Assembly: GCA_045655245.1 (NCBI GenBank)
Contig: JAZOOX010000028.1
Location: 1-32,697 of the forward strand
DNA: 32,697 nucleotides
Reading direction: 5' to 3'
Source of the DNA: RGIG8785 sp045655245
Lineage (GTDB): Bacteria > Bacillota > Clostridia > RGIG8785
Part shown: in pieces, positions 23,115 to 31,740 of the stretch
Layout: each line of letters opens with the position of its first letter
Numbering within the stretch: position 1 is the stretch's first letter
The notes under the pieces: model-generated
Databases searched by the model: none
Seen by the model: only the letters and a program-made list of their open reading frames with translations
What the model was told of the DNA's origin: nothing
Translations under genes and position numbers: made by a program

Positions 23115-23801
23115 TTAACGTCTTCTGTCACGAATCATTAAAAGTCGTAATAAATTCCCAATAGAAACGGCCAACGCCGCAACATAGGTCATGGCGGCAG
23201 CGCTCAGCACTTTTCTTGCGCCGCGTTTTTCTTCATCGCTGACGATCCCCCGCGTTTCGATGACCGAAATAGCACGGCGGCTGGCGTTGAATTCAACGGG
23301 CAAAGTAATCAACTGAAATAAAACAACTGCCGAAAACAGCAAAATCCCCAAGTCGATCAGAAACAGGAAACTACCACCCAAAACAAACCCCAGTAAAACC
23401 AACGGCCAGGAAATCGTGCTCCCCAGATTAGCGGCAGGAAGCAAAGCGTTTCGGACCTTGATCGGGAAGTAACGTTTCCCGTATTGGATGGCGTGTCCCG
23501 CTTCGTGGGCGGCAACACCGATAGCGGCTACCGAATTGCTGTCATACACAACATCCGACAGGCGGATGACACCGCTTCGGGGGTCATAGTGGTCGGTCAG
23601 GTTTCCAGCTACCCGTTCCAAACGGATGTGGGTTAAACCATTGGCATCTAAGATTTCACGTGCGGCCTCGGCACCTGTATAGTTCCGCATCAGGCGCACA
23701 TTAGCGTACTTTTTAAAGGTACTGTTCACTTTATACTGCGCAAACATCGACAACAGTAATGCGGGAAGTACAAAAATCAGATAATCAAACGAAAAAAACA
23801 T
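23115..23801 (-). CDS. YugP-type membrane zinc metallopeptidase
   Basis: A 228-residue integral-membrane putative protease. The zinc-binding HEXXH is visible in AAHEAGHAIQYGKRYF (about 98-113), flanked by membrane segments near 7-25, 125-165 and 200-222. ARREI-like N-terminal sequence and the SRRAISVIE stretch near the third segment match the YugP (Zn-peptidase 2) family. It may act in membrane-protein quality control, but substrates are unknown. It lies between fmt and rsmB with 11- and 9-nt gaps and shares their transcript; this placement is common in Clostridia and may reflect only operon membership. Confidence 0.92.
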   Translation of the reverse strand: MFFSFDYLIFVLPALLLSMFAQYKVNSTFKKYANVRLMRNYTGAEAAREILDANGLTHIRLERVAGNLTDHYDPRSGVIRLSDVVYDSNSVAAIGVAAHEAGHAIQYGKRYFPIKVRNALLPAANLGSTISWPLVLLGFVLGGSFLFLIDLGILLFSAVVLFQLITLPVEFNASRRAISVIETRGIVSDEEKRGARKVLSAAAMTYVAALAVSIGNLLRLLMIRDRRR

Positions 23802-23812
23802 ACCCTTCTCCT

Positions 23813-24748
23813 TTACGATAAGGACTCCAGTTTTATAGTTTCCATTTCATGCCCCAGTAAATATGCAGAAACGGGCATACGCTTGGACGGGTCAACCTGA
23901 ATTTCTTTAATCAATAAACGGTCTTTCCCGCAAGCAACCAAAAGCCCTTCGGCACTGATTCTTAAAATCTGCCCCGGCTCGGCATCGGCCGTGCCCTCGA
24001 CAACCTCGGCATCAAATATTCTCATTCGTTTTCCGTCATAGGCCACTGCTGCAGACGGCCAAGGGGTTACACCGCGAATCCGACGCAAAATATGATGAGC
24101 ATTGTCGGAAAAGTCAATATATCCCGTTGTTTTATCCAACATCGGTGCATAGGTTGCCTTGTCCTCGTCCTGTGGAATGGGCGTGATCGTCTTCTTCTCC
24201 AGCGCTTCAATGGTCTCTAACAACAGTACGCCGCCCAGCTCTGCCAGACGGTCAAACAACACGTCTGCGGTGGTCTCGTCCGTGATCGGGACGCTTTCCT
24301 GCAATAAAATATCTCCCGTATCCAAGCCCTCGCCCATTTGCATGGTGGTAATACCCGTTTCAGTTTCACCGTTAATAATAGCCCACTGAATCGGACCTGC
24401 CCCCCGATATTTCGGCAGCAGTGATGCATGTACGTTGACACACCCATATTGAGGGAAGTCCAAAACCGCTTTGGGAAGGATTTTTCCGTAAGCGGTCACA
24501 ACAATCAGGTCGGGGGCAAGTTCTTTTAATAAACTCATAAAACCGTCATCTTTCAGAGTTTTGGGTTGAAAAACCGGTAACTGATAAGACAACGCCGCCT
24601 CTTTTAAAGGGGTCGGCACCAAATGATGACCACGACCTTTGGGTTTATCCTGCTGGGTCACCACGCCGACAACAGTATGGGAAGTGGTCATTAAAGCGTG
24701 TAAAGTAGGAACGGCGAAATCAGGCGTCCCCATCATTAAAATACGCAT
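23813..24748 (-). CDS. fmt: Methionyl-tRNA formyltransferase
   Basis: Formylates initiator Met-tRNA using 10-formyl-THF. 311 residues with the formyltransferase fold: MRILMMGTPDFAVPTLHAL opening, HASLLPKYRGAGPIQWAIINGE with catalytic Asn/His/Asp-type residues, TGITTMQMGEGLDTGDIL (HASLLP and DTGDIL are family motifs), and a C-terminal OB-type tRNA-binding domain. It follows def by a single nucleotide; its GAGGAGG Shine-Dalgarno overlaps the last codons of def, so initiator formylation and deformylation are synthesised together. Confidence 0.97.
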   Translation of the reverse strand: MRILMMGTPDFAVPTLHALMTTSHTVVGVVTQQDKPKGRGHHLVPTPLKEAALSYQLPVFQPKTLKDDGFMSLLKELAPDLIVVTAYGKILPKAVLDFPQYGCVNVHASLLPKYRGAGPIQWAIINGETETGITTMQMGEGLDTGDILLQESVPITDETTADVLFDRLAELGGVLLLETIEALEKKTITPIPQDEDKATYAPMLDKTTGYIDFSDNAHHILRRIRGVTPWPSAAVAYDGKRMRIFDAEVVEGTADAEPGQILRISAEGLLVACGKDRLLIKEIQVDPSKRMPVSAYLLGHEMETIKLESLS

Positions 24749-24749
24749 T

Positions 24750-25211
24750 TTAATCCTCCTCAGGGTCGATAAAACGAGTCACACGGGACAAAAACAGTTT
24801 CCCATCAAGATGCTCGATTTCGTGGCAGAAAGCACGGGCAAGCAGACCGTCTCCAACCAGTTGCACCGTCTCCCCTGCGCGATTTTGTGCCTGAACGGTA
24901 ACATGCATCGGACGTTCTACTTCACCAAACACGCCGGGCACACTCAAACATCCTTCAGGGCCGTTTTGACGTCCGGATTGGGCAATAATTTTAGGGTTAA
25001 TCAATTCAATAGGACCATCCCCTACATCAATTACAGCAATCCGCTTTAAAATACCCACCTGTGGAGCCGCAAGACCAACACCGTTGGCGGCGGTCATTGT
25101 TTCAATCATATCATCCAACAGTTGGCAGATGCGCTCGTCAATTACTTCAACTACACGGCAGGGCTTTCCCAAAACGGGATCACCGCGTTTCACAATTTCT
25201 CTGATAGCCAT
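24750..25211 (-). CDS. def: Peptide deformylase
   Basis: Removes the N-formyl group from nascent peptides. 153 residues from the ATG at 25211, chosen because the family start MAIREIVKRGDPVL fits; the longer frame begins inside priA. The three deformylase motifs are complete: GVGLAAPQVG (motif 1), EGCLSVPG (metal Cys, motif 2) and CHEIEHLDG (HEXXH, motif 3). GGAGG and AAGGA lie upstream. It starts 17 nt after the priA stop. Immediately followed by fmt. Confidence 0.97.
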   Translation of the reverse strand: MAIREIVKRGDPVLGKPCRVVEVIDERICQLLDDMIETMTAANGVGLAAPQVGILKRIAVIDVGDGPIELINPKIIAQSGRQNGPEGCLSVPGVFGEVERPMHVTVQAQNRAGETVQLVGDGLLARAFCHEIEHLDGKLFLSRVTRFIDPEED

Positions 25212-25228
25212 TTTATCCTTATCCTCCG

Positions 25229-27694
25229 TCACATGATCGAATTGGGGTTGCAATCTATTGTTACCGTCTGACGGGCAGACGGTTTTTTTGACAGATACGC
25301 GTTATAAAGACGGTGCAGCACACCGCGAGTTTCTTGTAAGTCGGTTGTTTTTAATAAAATCCTGAATCGGTACTTTCCACCGATTTTGGCAATCGGGGAT
25401 TCTCCGCAGGAAAGGATTCGGTTTTTGTTTACAGGCAGTTCTCCCCGCTGTTGTACCACCGCTAACGCCTTTTCCCATTTTTCCAGAACACATCTCCCTG
25501 CCACTTCCTCATCGGAAGTGACCTGAATCAATACGAACTGGGAAAAGGGCGGTAATAAAAGCATTTTTCGCAGTGCCAGTTCGCTTTCGAAAAAGCCGAG
25601 ATAATCCTGCCGCTTGACAAATGCAATAGTCTCATCGTCAGGTGAATAGGTCTGAATAACTGCTTTCCCTGCCGTTTCACCGCGGCCCGAACGACCGCAA
25701 ACCTGGGTTAAAAGCTGGAAGGTGCGTTCACGCGAACGGTAGTCGTCAATATGCAGAGATAAGTCTGCTGCCAATACGCCCACCAGAGTAACATCAGGAA
25801 AATCAAGACCTTTGGCAATCATTTGTGTCCCCAGCAGGATGTCGGTCTGCTTTTTTGAAAAGGCGGATAAAATGTTCTGGTGAGAAAGTTTTCCGCCGGT
25901 GGTATCCGCATCCATACGGGCAATCTTCAAATGGGGATAATGTTCTTTTAATAGTTGCTCTACCTTTTGTGTTCCTGCGCCGAAAGGCTTGATATAAGTA
26001 CTTTTACATGAAGGGCAAACGGTCGGCAAGTCACAGCGGTAATCACAGTAATGGCAAACCATCTCACCGTCTTGGGCGTGATAGGTCATTGACACACTGC
26101 AGTTAGGACATTTCAGCACTTCGCCACAGTTACGGCAGGAAACGAAGGAGGCGTATCCCCGCTTGTTTAAAAATAAAACGCTCTGTTTTTTTGCCGCTGC
26201 ATTTTGTTCCAACGCATCAGATAAAGTTCGGCTGAAAACCGAACGGTTTCCATTCATCAGCTCCTTGCGCATATCCACCAAAAGGATGTCGGGCAATTTC
26301 GCCGCATTACTTCGAGCGGTCAAAGTCAGCAAAGCACTGTCCTTTTCTTGTGCTGCATAAAATGATTCTATCGACGGCGTTGCAGAGGAAAGTAAAACAG
26401 GGCAACGTTGTAATTCACCACGCTTAAATGCCACATCGCGGGCATGATAGCGTGGGCTGTTTTCAGATTTATAAGAGGGTTCGTGTTCTTCGTCAATGAC
26501 GATAATGCCAAGATTTCGGCAAGGTGCAAAAACGGCAGACCGTGCACCGACTACCACATCTACATCACCGTTTGCAATGCGATTCCACTGGTCAAAGCGT
26601 TCCCCGTGAGACAGAACACTATGCAAGACGGCAACACGTTCGCCAAAGCGACCTACAAAACGTTCTAACATCTGCGGCGTTAAAGAAATCTCGGGAACCA
26701 GTACGATTGCCTGTTTTCCCAAAGCAATTACATGTTCAATGGCCTGTAAAAAGACTTCGGTTTTACCACTCCCTGTAACGCCGTAAAGCAGCGTTTTAGA
26801 AAACGTTTCCTTTTCCACTGCGGCTTTTAGATGCGCGATTGCGGTGGCTTGTTCGGCAGTAGGATGAAACGGTGCCGTCCGTTGGTGCCCGATCAAAGCA
26901 GTCGGGACACGTTGGACCGCGCGCTCTTCCAGAGCCACCAACCCTTTTTGCAAAAGGCCGTCCGTTGCACTGCGGGAAGTTTGGGTCTCGGATACCAAAG
27001 TTGCCACAGAAACCGAACCGCTTTCAATCAGATAACGCAGTTGTTTTTCCTGAGCAGGTGCAGAACGGAATGCCGAAAACCGCTCCAAAGCTTCATCAGC
27101 AGGAACAGTTAAAGCGACAAAAGTCTCTTTTTTTTCGTGAACCGCAGACTCCTCTTTGCGGATAACAGCAACAATTCCCGCCTCGGAAAGCGTTTTCAGC
27201 TGAGGGCGCAGACTTTTTGCAGAAAGTGCCGTACACAGGCGGGTGTATTCCACGGTGCCGTGTTCCCGAAGGGCGTTAACGATCTTTTTGGCAATTCCCG
27301 ATCGTCCCACGGCGGATCGAACCTCTTCGTCAGAACAGTCCGAAACAAGGCTCAGTAATTCAACATAATTCCGACGGCTTCCCGGCGGCATCAGCACCCG
27401 CAGAGCATCCTGATAAGTGCAAAAAGTTTCATCCCTTAAATAGTCCACTAAAGGTAATAGTACATCGGGACAGGAAACGGCAGAAGCATCGGCAGAAACC
27501 AACGCTTTCAGTGAATCGCCCTCCTCATTGGTTAAAGCAAGAATGACCCCCGTGCTCAACCGATTGCCCGCACCAAAAGGGACCGAAACCTGCATTCCCG
27601 CACGAACCTGTGAACACAATTCTTCAGGAACGGCATAGGAAAAGCATCGGTCTAATGCGCGTGAATCATTTTGTAAAGCAACGTGGGCAACCAT
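25229..27694 (-). CDS. priA: Primosomal protein N' (replication restart helicase)
   Basis: A 3'-5' helicase that reloads the replisome at stalled or repaired forks. 821 residues: N-terminal DNA-binding domains (about 1-250), helicase core with Walker A GVTGSGKTE, DEEH box (VIDEEHEPSYK), motif III SSATPS, the zinc-binding insertion with eight Cys (CRNCGEVLKCPNC and CHYCDYRCDLPTVCPSC), and motifs V and VI (GTQMIAKGLDFPDV, QVCGRSGRG). The length is normal, so it appears intact. The ATG has GGAG upstream and lies 12 nt after ddh. It heads the priA-def-fmt run seen in most Firmicutes. Confidence 0.97.
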   Translation of the reverse strand: MVAHVALQNDSRALDRCFSYAVPEELCSQVRAGMQVSVPFGAGNRLSTGVILALTNEEGDSLKALVSADASAVSCPDVLLPLVDYLRDETFCTYQDALRVLMPPGSRRNYVELLSLVSDCSDEEVRSAVGRSGIAKKIVNALREHGTVEYTRLCTALSAKSLRPQLKTLSEAGIVAVIRKEESAVHEKKETFVALTVPADEALERFSAFRSAPAQEKQLRYLIESGSVSVATLVSETQTSRSATDGLLQKGLVALEERAVQRVPTALIGHQRTAPFHPTAEQATAIAHLKAAVEKETFSKTLLYGVTGSGKTEVFLQAIEHVIALGKQAIVLVPEISLTPQMLERFVGRFGERVAVLHSVLSHGERFDQWNRIANGDVDVVVGARSAVFAPCRNLGIIVIDEEHEPSYKSENSPRYHARDVAFKRGELQRCPVLLSSATPSIESFYAAQEKDSALLTLTARSNAAKLPDILLVDMRKELMNGNRSVFSRTLSDALEQNAAAKKQSVLFLNKRGYASFVSCRNCGEVLKCPNCSVSMTYHAQDGEMVCHYCDYRCDLPTVCPSCKSTYIKPFGAGTQKVEQLLKEHYPHLKIARMDADTTGGKLSHQNILSAFSKKQTDILLGTQMIAKGLDFPDVTLVGVLAADLSLHIDDYRSRERTFQLLTQVCGRSGRGETAGKAVIQTYSPDDETIAFVKRQDYLGFFESELALRKMLLLPPFSQFVLIQVTSDEEVAGRCVLEKWEKALAVVQQRGELPVNKNRILSCGESPIAKIGGKYRFRILLKTTDLQETRGVLHRLYNAYLSKKPSARQTVTIDCNPNSIM

Positions 27695-27705
27695 ACTTGG
27701 CTCCT

Positions 27706-28671
27706 TTACAGAAGGTTCTTTAAAAGCTCGGAACGATTCATCGGTGAGAGTGCAGCAAAGGGAATATCAAAGACGCTGACTGCTCCTTTTCGACCATCAC
27801 GGCTCAATCTGGCAATGGCACGGGCATATGCAACCAGTACGCTTCCCGTAAACTCAGGGTTGCTTTCCAGTTCGAGATGAAATTCCATCTTTTGTTTGGT
27901 GTTTTCGCCCGTAATACCCGTACGAATCACCATTCCGCCGTGAGGCATCCCCGAATGGTCGCGATCAAGTTCTTCTTGAGACACAAAGACCACTTCGGTC
28001 TGGTACTCGTCAAAATAGTGAGGCATGGTACAAATTTGTTCCTTGATTTTATCAAGGTCCGCCCCTTCTTTTGCAACAACATAGCAAAGTCTGCGGTGTT
28101 TTTCACCCGTTGCAAGGACGGGATGTTCGTTATTGCGAACCCGTTCCAAAGCTGATTCTAACGGGATGGTATACTGCTTGGCATCGGCAACGCCGTCGAT
28201 TCTGCGTATGGCGTCCGAATGGCCCTGGCTAATGCCCTTGCCCCAAAAGGTATAATCGTCTCCATCGGGCAGGATTGCCTGGGACAACAGACGGTTTAAA
28301 GAAAACAGACCCGGGTCCCAACCGCAGGAAATTAAAGAAAGGTGCCCGTTTTCGGTTGCAACAGCATCGATTTTTTCAAAGTATTCAGGAATCTTTGCAT
28401 GGGTATCAAAACTGTCTACAGTATTGAACATTGCCGCCAGTTCAGGTCCCTGAACAGGCAGGTCGGTTGCCGAGCCGCCGCAAAGAATCATTACATCAAT
28501 TTGGTCACGATAGTCCTTTGCATCGACAATAGGGATCATTTTACCGTTTTTTTCGGTGGCGCGGCGGGTAAAGACCCCCACCAACTCCATATCCTCGCAC
28601 TTGGCGAGAGCAAGTTCTACACCACGGCCCAAATTCCCGTAGCCTGCAATTCCTACTCTTATTTTAGACAT
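27706..28671 (-). CDS. ddh: meso-Diaminopimelate dehydrogenase
   Basis: Converts tetrahydrodipicolinate plus ammonia and NADPH directly to meso-DAP (reversible), the one-step branch of lysine and peptidoglycan precursor synthesis. 321 residues from the ATG at 28671 (GAGGTGG upstream, ATG overlapping the HAD stop by 8 bp). The Rossmann motif is VGIAGYGNLGRGVE; VMILCGGSATDLP, VDSFDTHAKIPEY and the signature SCGWDPGLFSLNRLL identify Ddh rather than DapB. Also HSDAIRRIDGV. Its presence indicates DAP-type peptidoglycan, matching hom and murD in the window. Confidence 0.94.
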   Translation of the reverse strand: MSKIRVGIAGYGNLGRGVELALAKCEDMELVGVFTRRATEKNGKMIPIVDAKDYRDQIDVMILCGGSATDLPVQGPELAAMFNTVDSFDTHAKIPEYFEKIDAVATENGHLSLISCGWDPGLFSLNRLLSQAILPDGDDYTFWGKGISQGHSDAIRRIDGVADAKQYTIPLESALERVRNNEHPVLATGEKHRRLCYVVAKEGADLDKIKEQICTMPHYFDEYQTEVVFVSQEELDRDHSGMPHGGMVIRTGITGENTKQKMEFHLELESNPEFTGSVLVAYARAIARLSRDGRKGAVSVFDIPFAALSPMNRSELLKNLL

Positions 28672-29314
28672 CCAAATCCACCTCATCACTATAACTTGTA
28701 ATCACCCGATCGGCAATTTTTATTAGTTCTTCCTTTGCCGTTTCGGTTTGCTCGCCCAGGATCCCGACCACGTACATTCCTGCAGATTTCGCACTACTGG
28801 AAACTGCGGGAGAGTCTTCGAATACGACACACTCCTTTGGAGCAACACCGATCCGCCGGGCAATATCATAAAAACATTCGGGGGAAACTTTTTTGTGTTG
28901 AAGCTCATGAGTTCCGTAGACATAGGAAAAGTATTCCGCAATGTCAAACCGTTTTAACACCTTTTTCGCAATCTCGCCCAGATTGGTCGTAACCAGGGCC
29001 AGAATCTTCCCCTCTGCTGCCAACCGGCGGACAAACGCCGCGGCTCCGTCCTTTAAAGTGGCACGGTCAGCGTATTCCTTGATGGAAAGTTCGTCAATTT
29101 CATCCATAATTTCCTGAGCAGTTTTGGGCAATGAAAAACGATCTTTTAAATAGACGGCAAGGTTGTCGTAGGTCAGGTTCATTGCATCACGAAACTCTGT
29201 CTCGGTCAGCACTACACCAAAGGGTTCTAAATAGGACGCCAACAACCCCCGCCATAAATCAAAAATATGAATCAACGTTCCATCCATATCAAATAAAGCG
29301 GCACGAAAAGACAT
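28664..29314 (-). CDS. HAD-superfamily hydrolase (beta-phosphoglucomutase/phosphatase-like, subfamily IA)
   Basis: 216 residues. The nucleophile motif FDMDGTL is at 8-14, then a helical cap (about 18-85), motif II LVTTNLGE, the motif III Lys in KKVSPECF, and VVFEDSPAVSSSAKSAGM as motif IV. Members dephosphorylate or isomerise sugar phosphates or other small phosphates; the sequence does not show which. It lies between the UPF0210 gene (8 nt) and ddh (8-bp overlap), so it shares their transcript. No link of function to ddh can be shown. Confidence 0.92.
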   Translation of the reverse strand: MSFRAALFDMDGTLIHIFDLWRGLLASYLEPFGVVLTETEFRDAMNLTYDNLAVYLKDRFSLPKTAQEIMDEIDELSIKEYADRATLKDGAAAFVRRLAAEGKILALVTTNLGEIAKKVLKRFDIAEYFSYVYGTHELQHKKVSPECFYDIARRIGVAPKECVVFEDSPAVSSSAKSAGMYVVGILGEQTETAKEELIKIADRVITSYSDEVDLDV

Positions 29315-29322
29315 GGCACACC

Positions 29323-30681
29323 TCAGTTTTTAAGACTCTGTAACGGTGCAGGAATGCGTCCGCCACGGTCAATAAAAGCTTTGGCACTTTCGTTATGAAC
29401 AGCCATAACGGGAGCACGGCCCAAAAGTCCGCCGAATTCGATCATATCCCCTACTTTAGAACCCGGGGCAGGAATCACGCGAACGGCGGTGGTTTTACTA
29501 TTAATCATACCGATTGCCGCCTCGTCTGCAATAATCGCAGAAATGGTTTCGGCAGTGGTATCGCCGGGAACGGCAATCATATCCAGACCAACCGAGCAGA
29601 CACAAGTCATTGCCTCCAGCTTATCCAGCGTAAGAGTACCCGTTTCAGCGGCGTGGATCATACCTGCATCTTCACTGACAGGGATAAAAGCGCCCGACAA
29701 ACCGCCGACAAAAGACGAAGCAAATACACCGCCTTTCTTGACTGCATCGTTCAGCAACGCCAAAGCCGCAGTCGTACCATGGGTACCGCAGCACTCCAGA
29801 CCCATTTCTTCTAAAATATAGGCTACGCTATCGCCAACTGCAGGCGTAGGCGCCAACGACAAGTCTACAATGCCAAAAGGAACACCAAGGCGGCGGGAAG
29901 CCTCACGGGCAACCAACTGCCCCATTCTGGTAATTTTAAATGCGGTCTGTTTGACCGTCTCGGCAACTGTTTCAAAATCCGCGCCGGGAATCTTTTCTAA
30001 TGCACACTTGACAACACCGGGACCACTGACGCCCACGTTGATGACACTATCCGCTTCCCCAACGCCATGGAATGCACCTGCCATAAAGGGGTTGTCTTCC
30101 ACTGCGTTGCAAAAAACAACCAACTTTGCACAACCAAAACCCTGTTTAGACGGGTCAAATTCGGCAGTATCTTTAATGATCCGCCCCATTTGTGCCACGG
30201 CGTCCATATTAATCCCCGCTCTTGTAGAGCCGACATTAACGGACGAGCAGACAAAATCGGTAGAATTCAAAGCTTCCGGAATCGAACGAATCAGCCGTTC
30301 ATCGCCGCGGGTATAGCCCTTGTGTACCAGTGCGGAAAATCCGCCGATAAAATTGACACCCGTTGTTTTGGCAGCACGATCCAACGCCTTTGCGAAGGGA
30401 ACGTAATCGTCAGCATCCGACGCTTCGGCGACCATTGAAATCGGCGTAACGGAGATCCGCTTGTTAATAATCGGGATACCGTACTGCAGTTCGATTTTTT
30501 CGCCGACCTTGACCAAATTCTCGGCACGACGGGTGATTTTATCATAAATTTTTTCGCAGCTTTTTTTGGCATCGGAATCACAACAATCGCGCAAGGAAAT
30601 CCCCATCGTAATCGTTCGGATATCAAGGTTTTCCTGGTCAATCATATTGACGGTTTCTAAAATTTCTCTGATATTAAACAT
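29323..30681 (-). CDS. UPF0210/DUF711 (PFL-like) protein
   Basis: 452 residues from the ATG at 30681, which has GGAGG upstream; the longer frame starts within the preceding intergenic sequence. It matches the DUF711 family by MFNIREILETVNMIDQENLDIRT, GISLRDC, VSVPGVV-like VGVSGPGVVKCALE, FGIVDLSLAPTPAVGDSVA and GMINSKTTAVRVIPAPG. Members adopt a glycyl-radical-enzyme-like PFL barrel but lack a known activity; the sequence gives no clear glycyl-radical motif. The ACT-domain partner gene directly upstream is the common arrangement in Firmicutes. Confidence 0.93.
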   Translation of the reverse strand: MFNIREILETVNMIDQENLDIRTITMGISLRDCCDSDAKKSCEKIYDKITRRAENLVKVGEKIELQYGIPIINKRISVTPISMVAEASDADDYVPFAKALDRAAKTTGVNFIGGFSALVHKGYTRGDERLIRSIPEALNSTDFVCSSVNVGSTRAGINMDAVAQMGRIIKDTAEFDPSKQGFGCAKLVVFCNAVEDNPFMAGAFHGVGEADSVINVGVSGPGVVKCALEKIPGADFETVAETVKQTAFKITRMGQLVAREASRRLGVPFGIVDLSLAPTPAVGDSVAYILEEMGLECCGTHGTTAALALLNDAVKKGGVFASSFVGGLSGAFIPVSEDAGMIHAAETGTLTLDKLEAMTCVCSVGLDMIAVPGDTTAETISAIIADEAAIGMINSKTTAVRVIPAPGSKVGDMIEFGGLLGRAPVMAVHNESAKAFIDRGGRIPAPLQSLKN

Positions 30682-30695
30682 AACCCAATCCTCCG

Positions 30696-30965
30696 TCAAA
30701 TATGATGCATGGAGTCAAAAACATCCTCTTTTTGGAGATGGATGGTAACATGTTTTTCACGCCCGACTGCATTTAGCTTTTCAACCAGGTCGCTAAAGTT
30801 CAGTTTGCTGTTTTGCAGGTCAACCAACATGATCATTGCAAACACATCCTGTAAAATGGTCTGCGAAATATCTAAGATGTTCACATCTTCTTCCGAAAGG
30901 GCGGTCGCCACCTTCGCAATAATACCGGACTGGTCTTTTCCCATTACGGAAATAACTGCTCTCAT
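30696..30965 (-). CDS. ACT-domain protein (UPF0237)
   Basis: 89 residues, a single ACT ligand-binding domain covering nearly the whole protein: MRAVISVMGKDQSGIIAKVA, then VNILDISQTILQDVFAMIMLVDL, the typical beta-alpha-beta-beta-alpha-beta pattern. ACT domains bind amino acids and regulate partners; here the partner is probably the UPF0210 protein downstream (15-nt gap), a pairing seen in many Firmicutes. The ATG at 30965 has GGAGG at 8-nt spacing; the longer frame starts within rlmB. It begins 13 nt after rlmB. Confidence 0.92.
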   Translation of the reverse strand: MRAVISVMGKDQSGIIAKVATALSEEDVNILDISQTILQDVFAMIMLVDLQNSKLNFSDLVEKLNAVGREKHVTIHLQKEDVFDSMHHI

Positions 30966-30978
30966 TTGTATTTCCTCC

Positions 30979-31731
30979 TTATTGATTGCGCTGACGCAAC
31001 GCTTCATACATCATAACCCCTGCCGCGACAGACGCATTTAACGACTCGATTTCGCCATTCATCGGAATCGAAACCATCATATCGCAGGTTTCACGAACCA
31101 AGCGGCTGATGCCGTCTCCTTCTGCACCGATGACCAGGCAAAGGGGTCCTTTTAAATCACTTTTATAAAGGGGAGTACCATCCATATCAGCACCGATGAC
31201 CCAAATCCCCTTCTCCTTCAGTTCTTCCAAAGTACGGGTCATATTTGTTACTTTTGCTACAGGAGTATACTCCAAAGCACCTGCCGCAGTTTTTGCAACA
31301 ACCGCGGTCAGACCGACCGAGCGGCGTTTGGGGATAATGACCCCGTGTGCACCTACTGCATTGGCTGTACGGATGACCGAGCCCAAGTTATGGGGATCGG
31401 TCAACTGGTCCAAAGCAATTAAAAACGGCGGTTCTTTCTTCTCCTCCGCCCGTTTCAACAAGTCCGATACCTCAGCGTATTCGTGCATGGCAACGAAAGC
31501 CAAAACACCCTGGTGATTCCCTGTCTCGGAAAGGTCGTTTAACCGACGGCGATCCACCTCCTGTACGGGTATCCCCCGTTCCTTCGCTTTGGAAAGAATA
31601 ATGGAAACAGACCCTTCGGTTTCGCCTTTTGCCACCAGGATCTTATCAATTTCACGGCCTGCCCGCAACGCTTCGATAACAGGATTTCGGCCTTCGATAC
31701 GGTCGTTTAAAAAGTTTTCTTTTTCTACCAT
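30979..31731 (-). CDS. rlmB: 23S rRNA (guanosine-2'-O)-methyltransferase RlmB (TrmH family)
   Basis: 250 residues. SpoU/TrmH fold: an N-terminal substrate-binding domain of about 75 residues (GRNPVIEALRAG), then knot-forming motifs I DQLTDPHNLGSVIRTANAVGAHGVI, II LVIGAEGDGISRL and III IPMNGEIESLNASVAAGVMMYEALR. Best matched to the RlmB group, which methylates G2251 in 23S rRNA; another 2'-O target is possible. It follows hom by 9 nt and precedes the ACT gene. Confidence 0.93.
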   Translation of the reverse strand: MVEKENFLNDRIEGRNPVIEALRAGREIDKILVAKGETEGSVSIILSKAKERGIPVQEVDRRRLNDLSETGNHQGVLAFVAMHEYAEVSDLLKRAEEKKEPPFLIALDQLTDPHNLGSVIRTANAVGAHGVIIPKRRSVGLTAVVAKTAAGALEYTPVAKVTNMTRTLEELKEKGIWVIGADMDGTPLYKSDLKGPLCLVIGAEGDGISRLVRETCDMMVSIPMNGEIESLNASVAAGVMMYEALRQRNQ

Positions 31732-31740
31732 ACGGCCTCC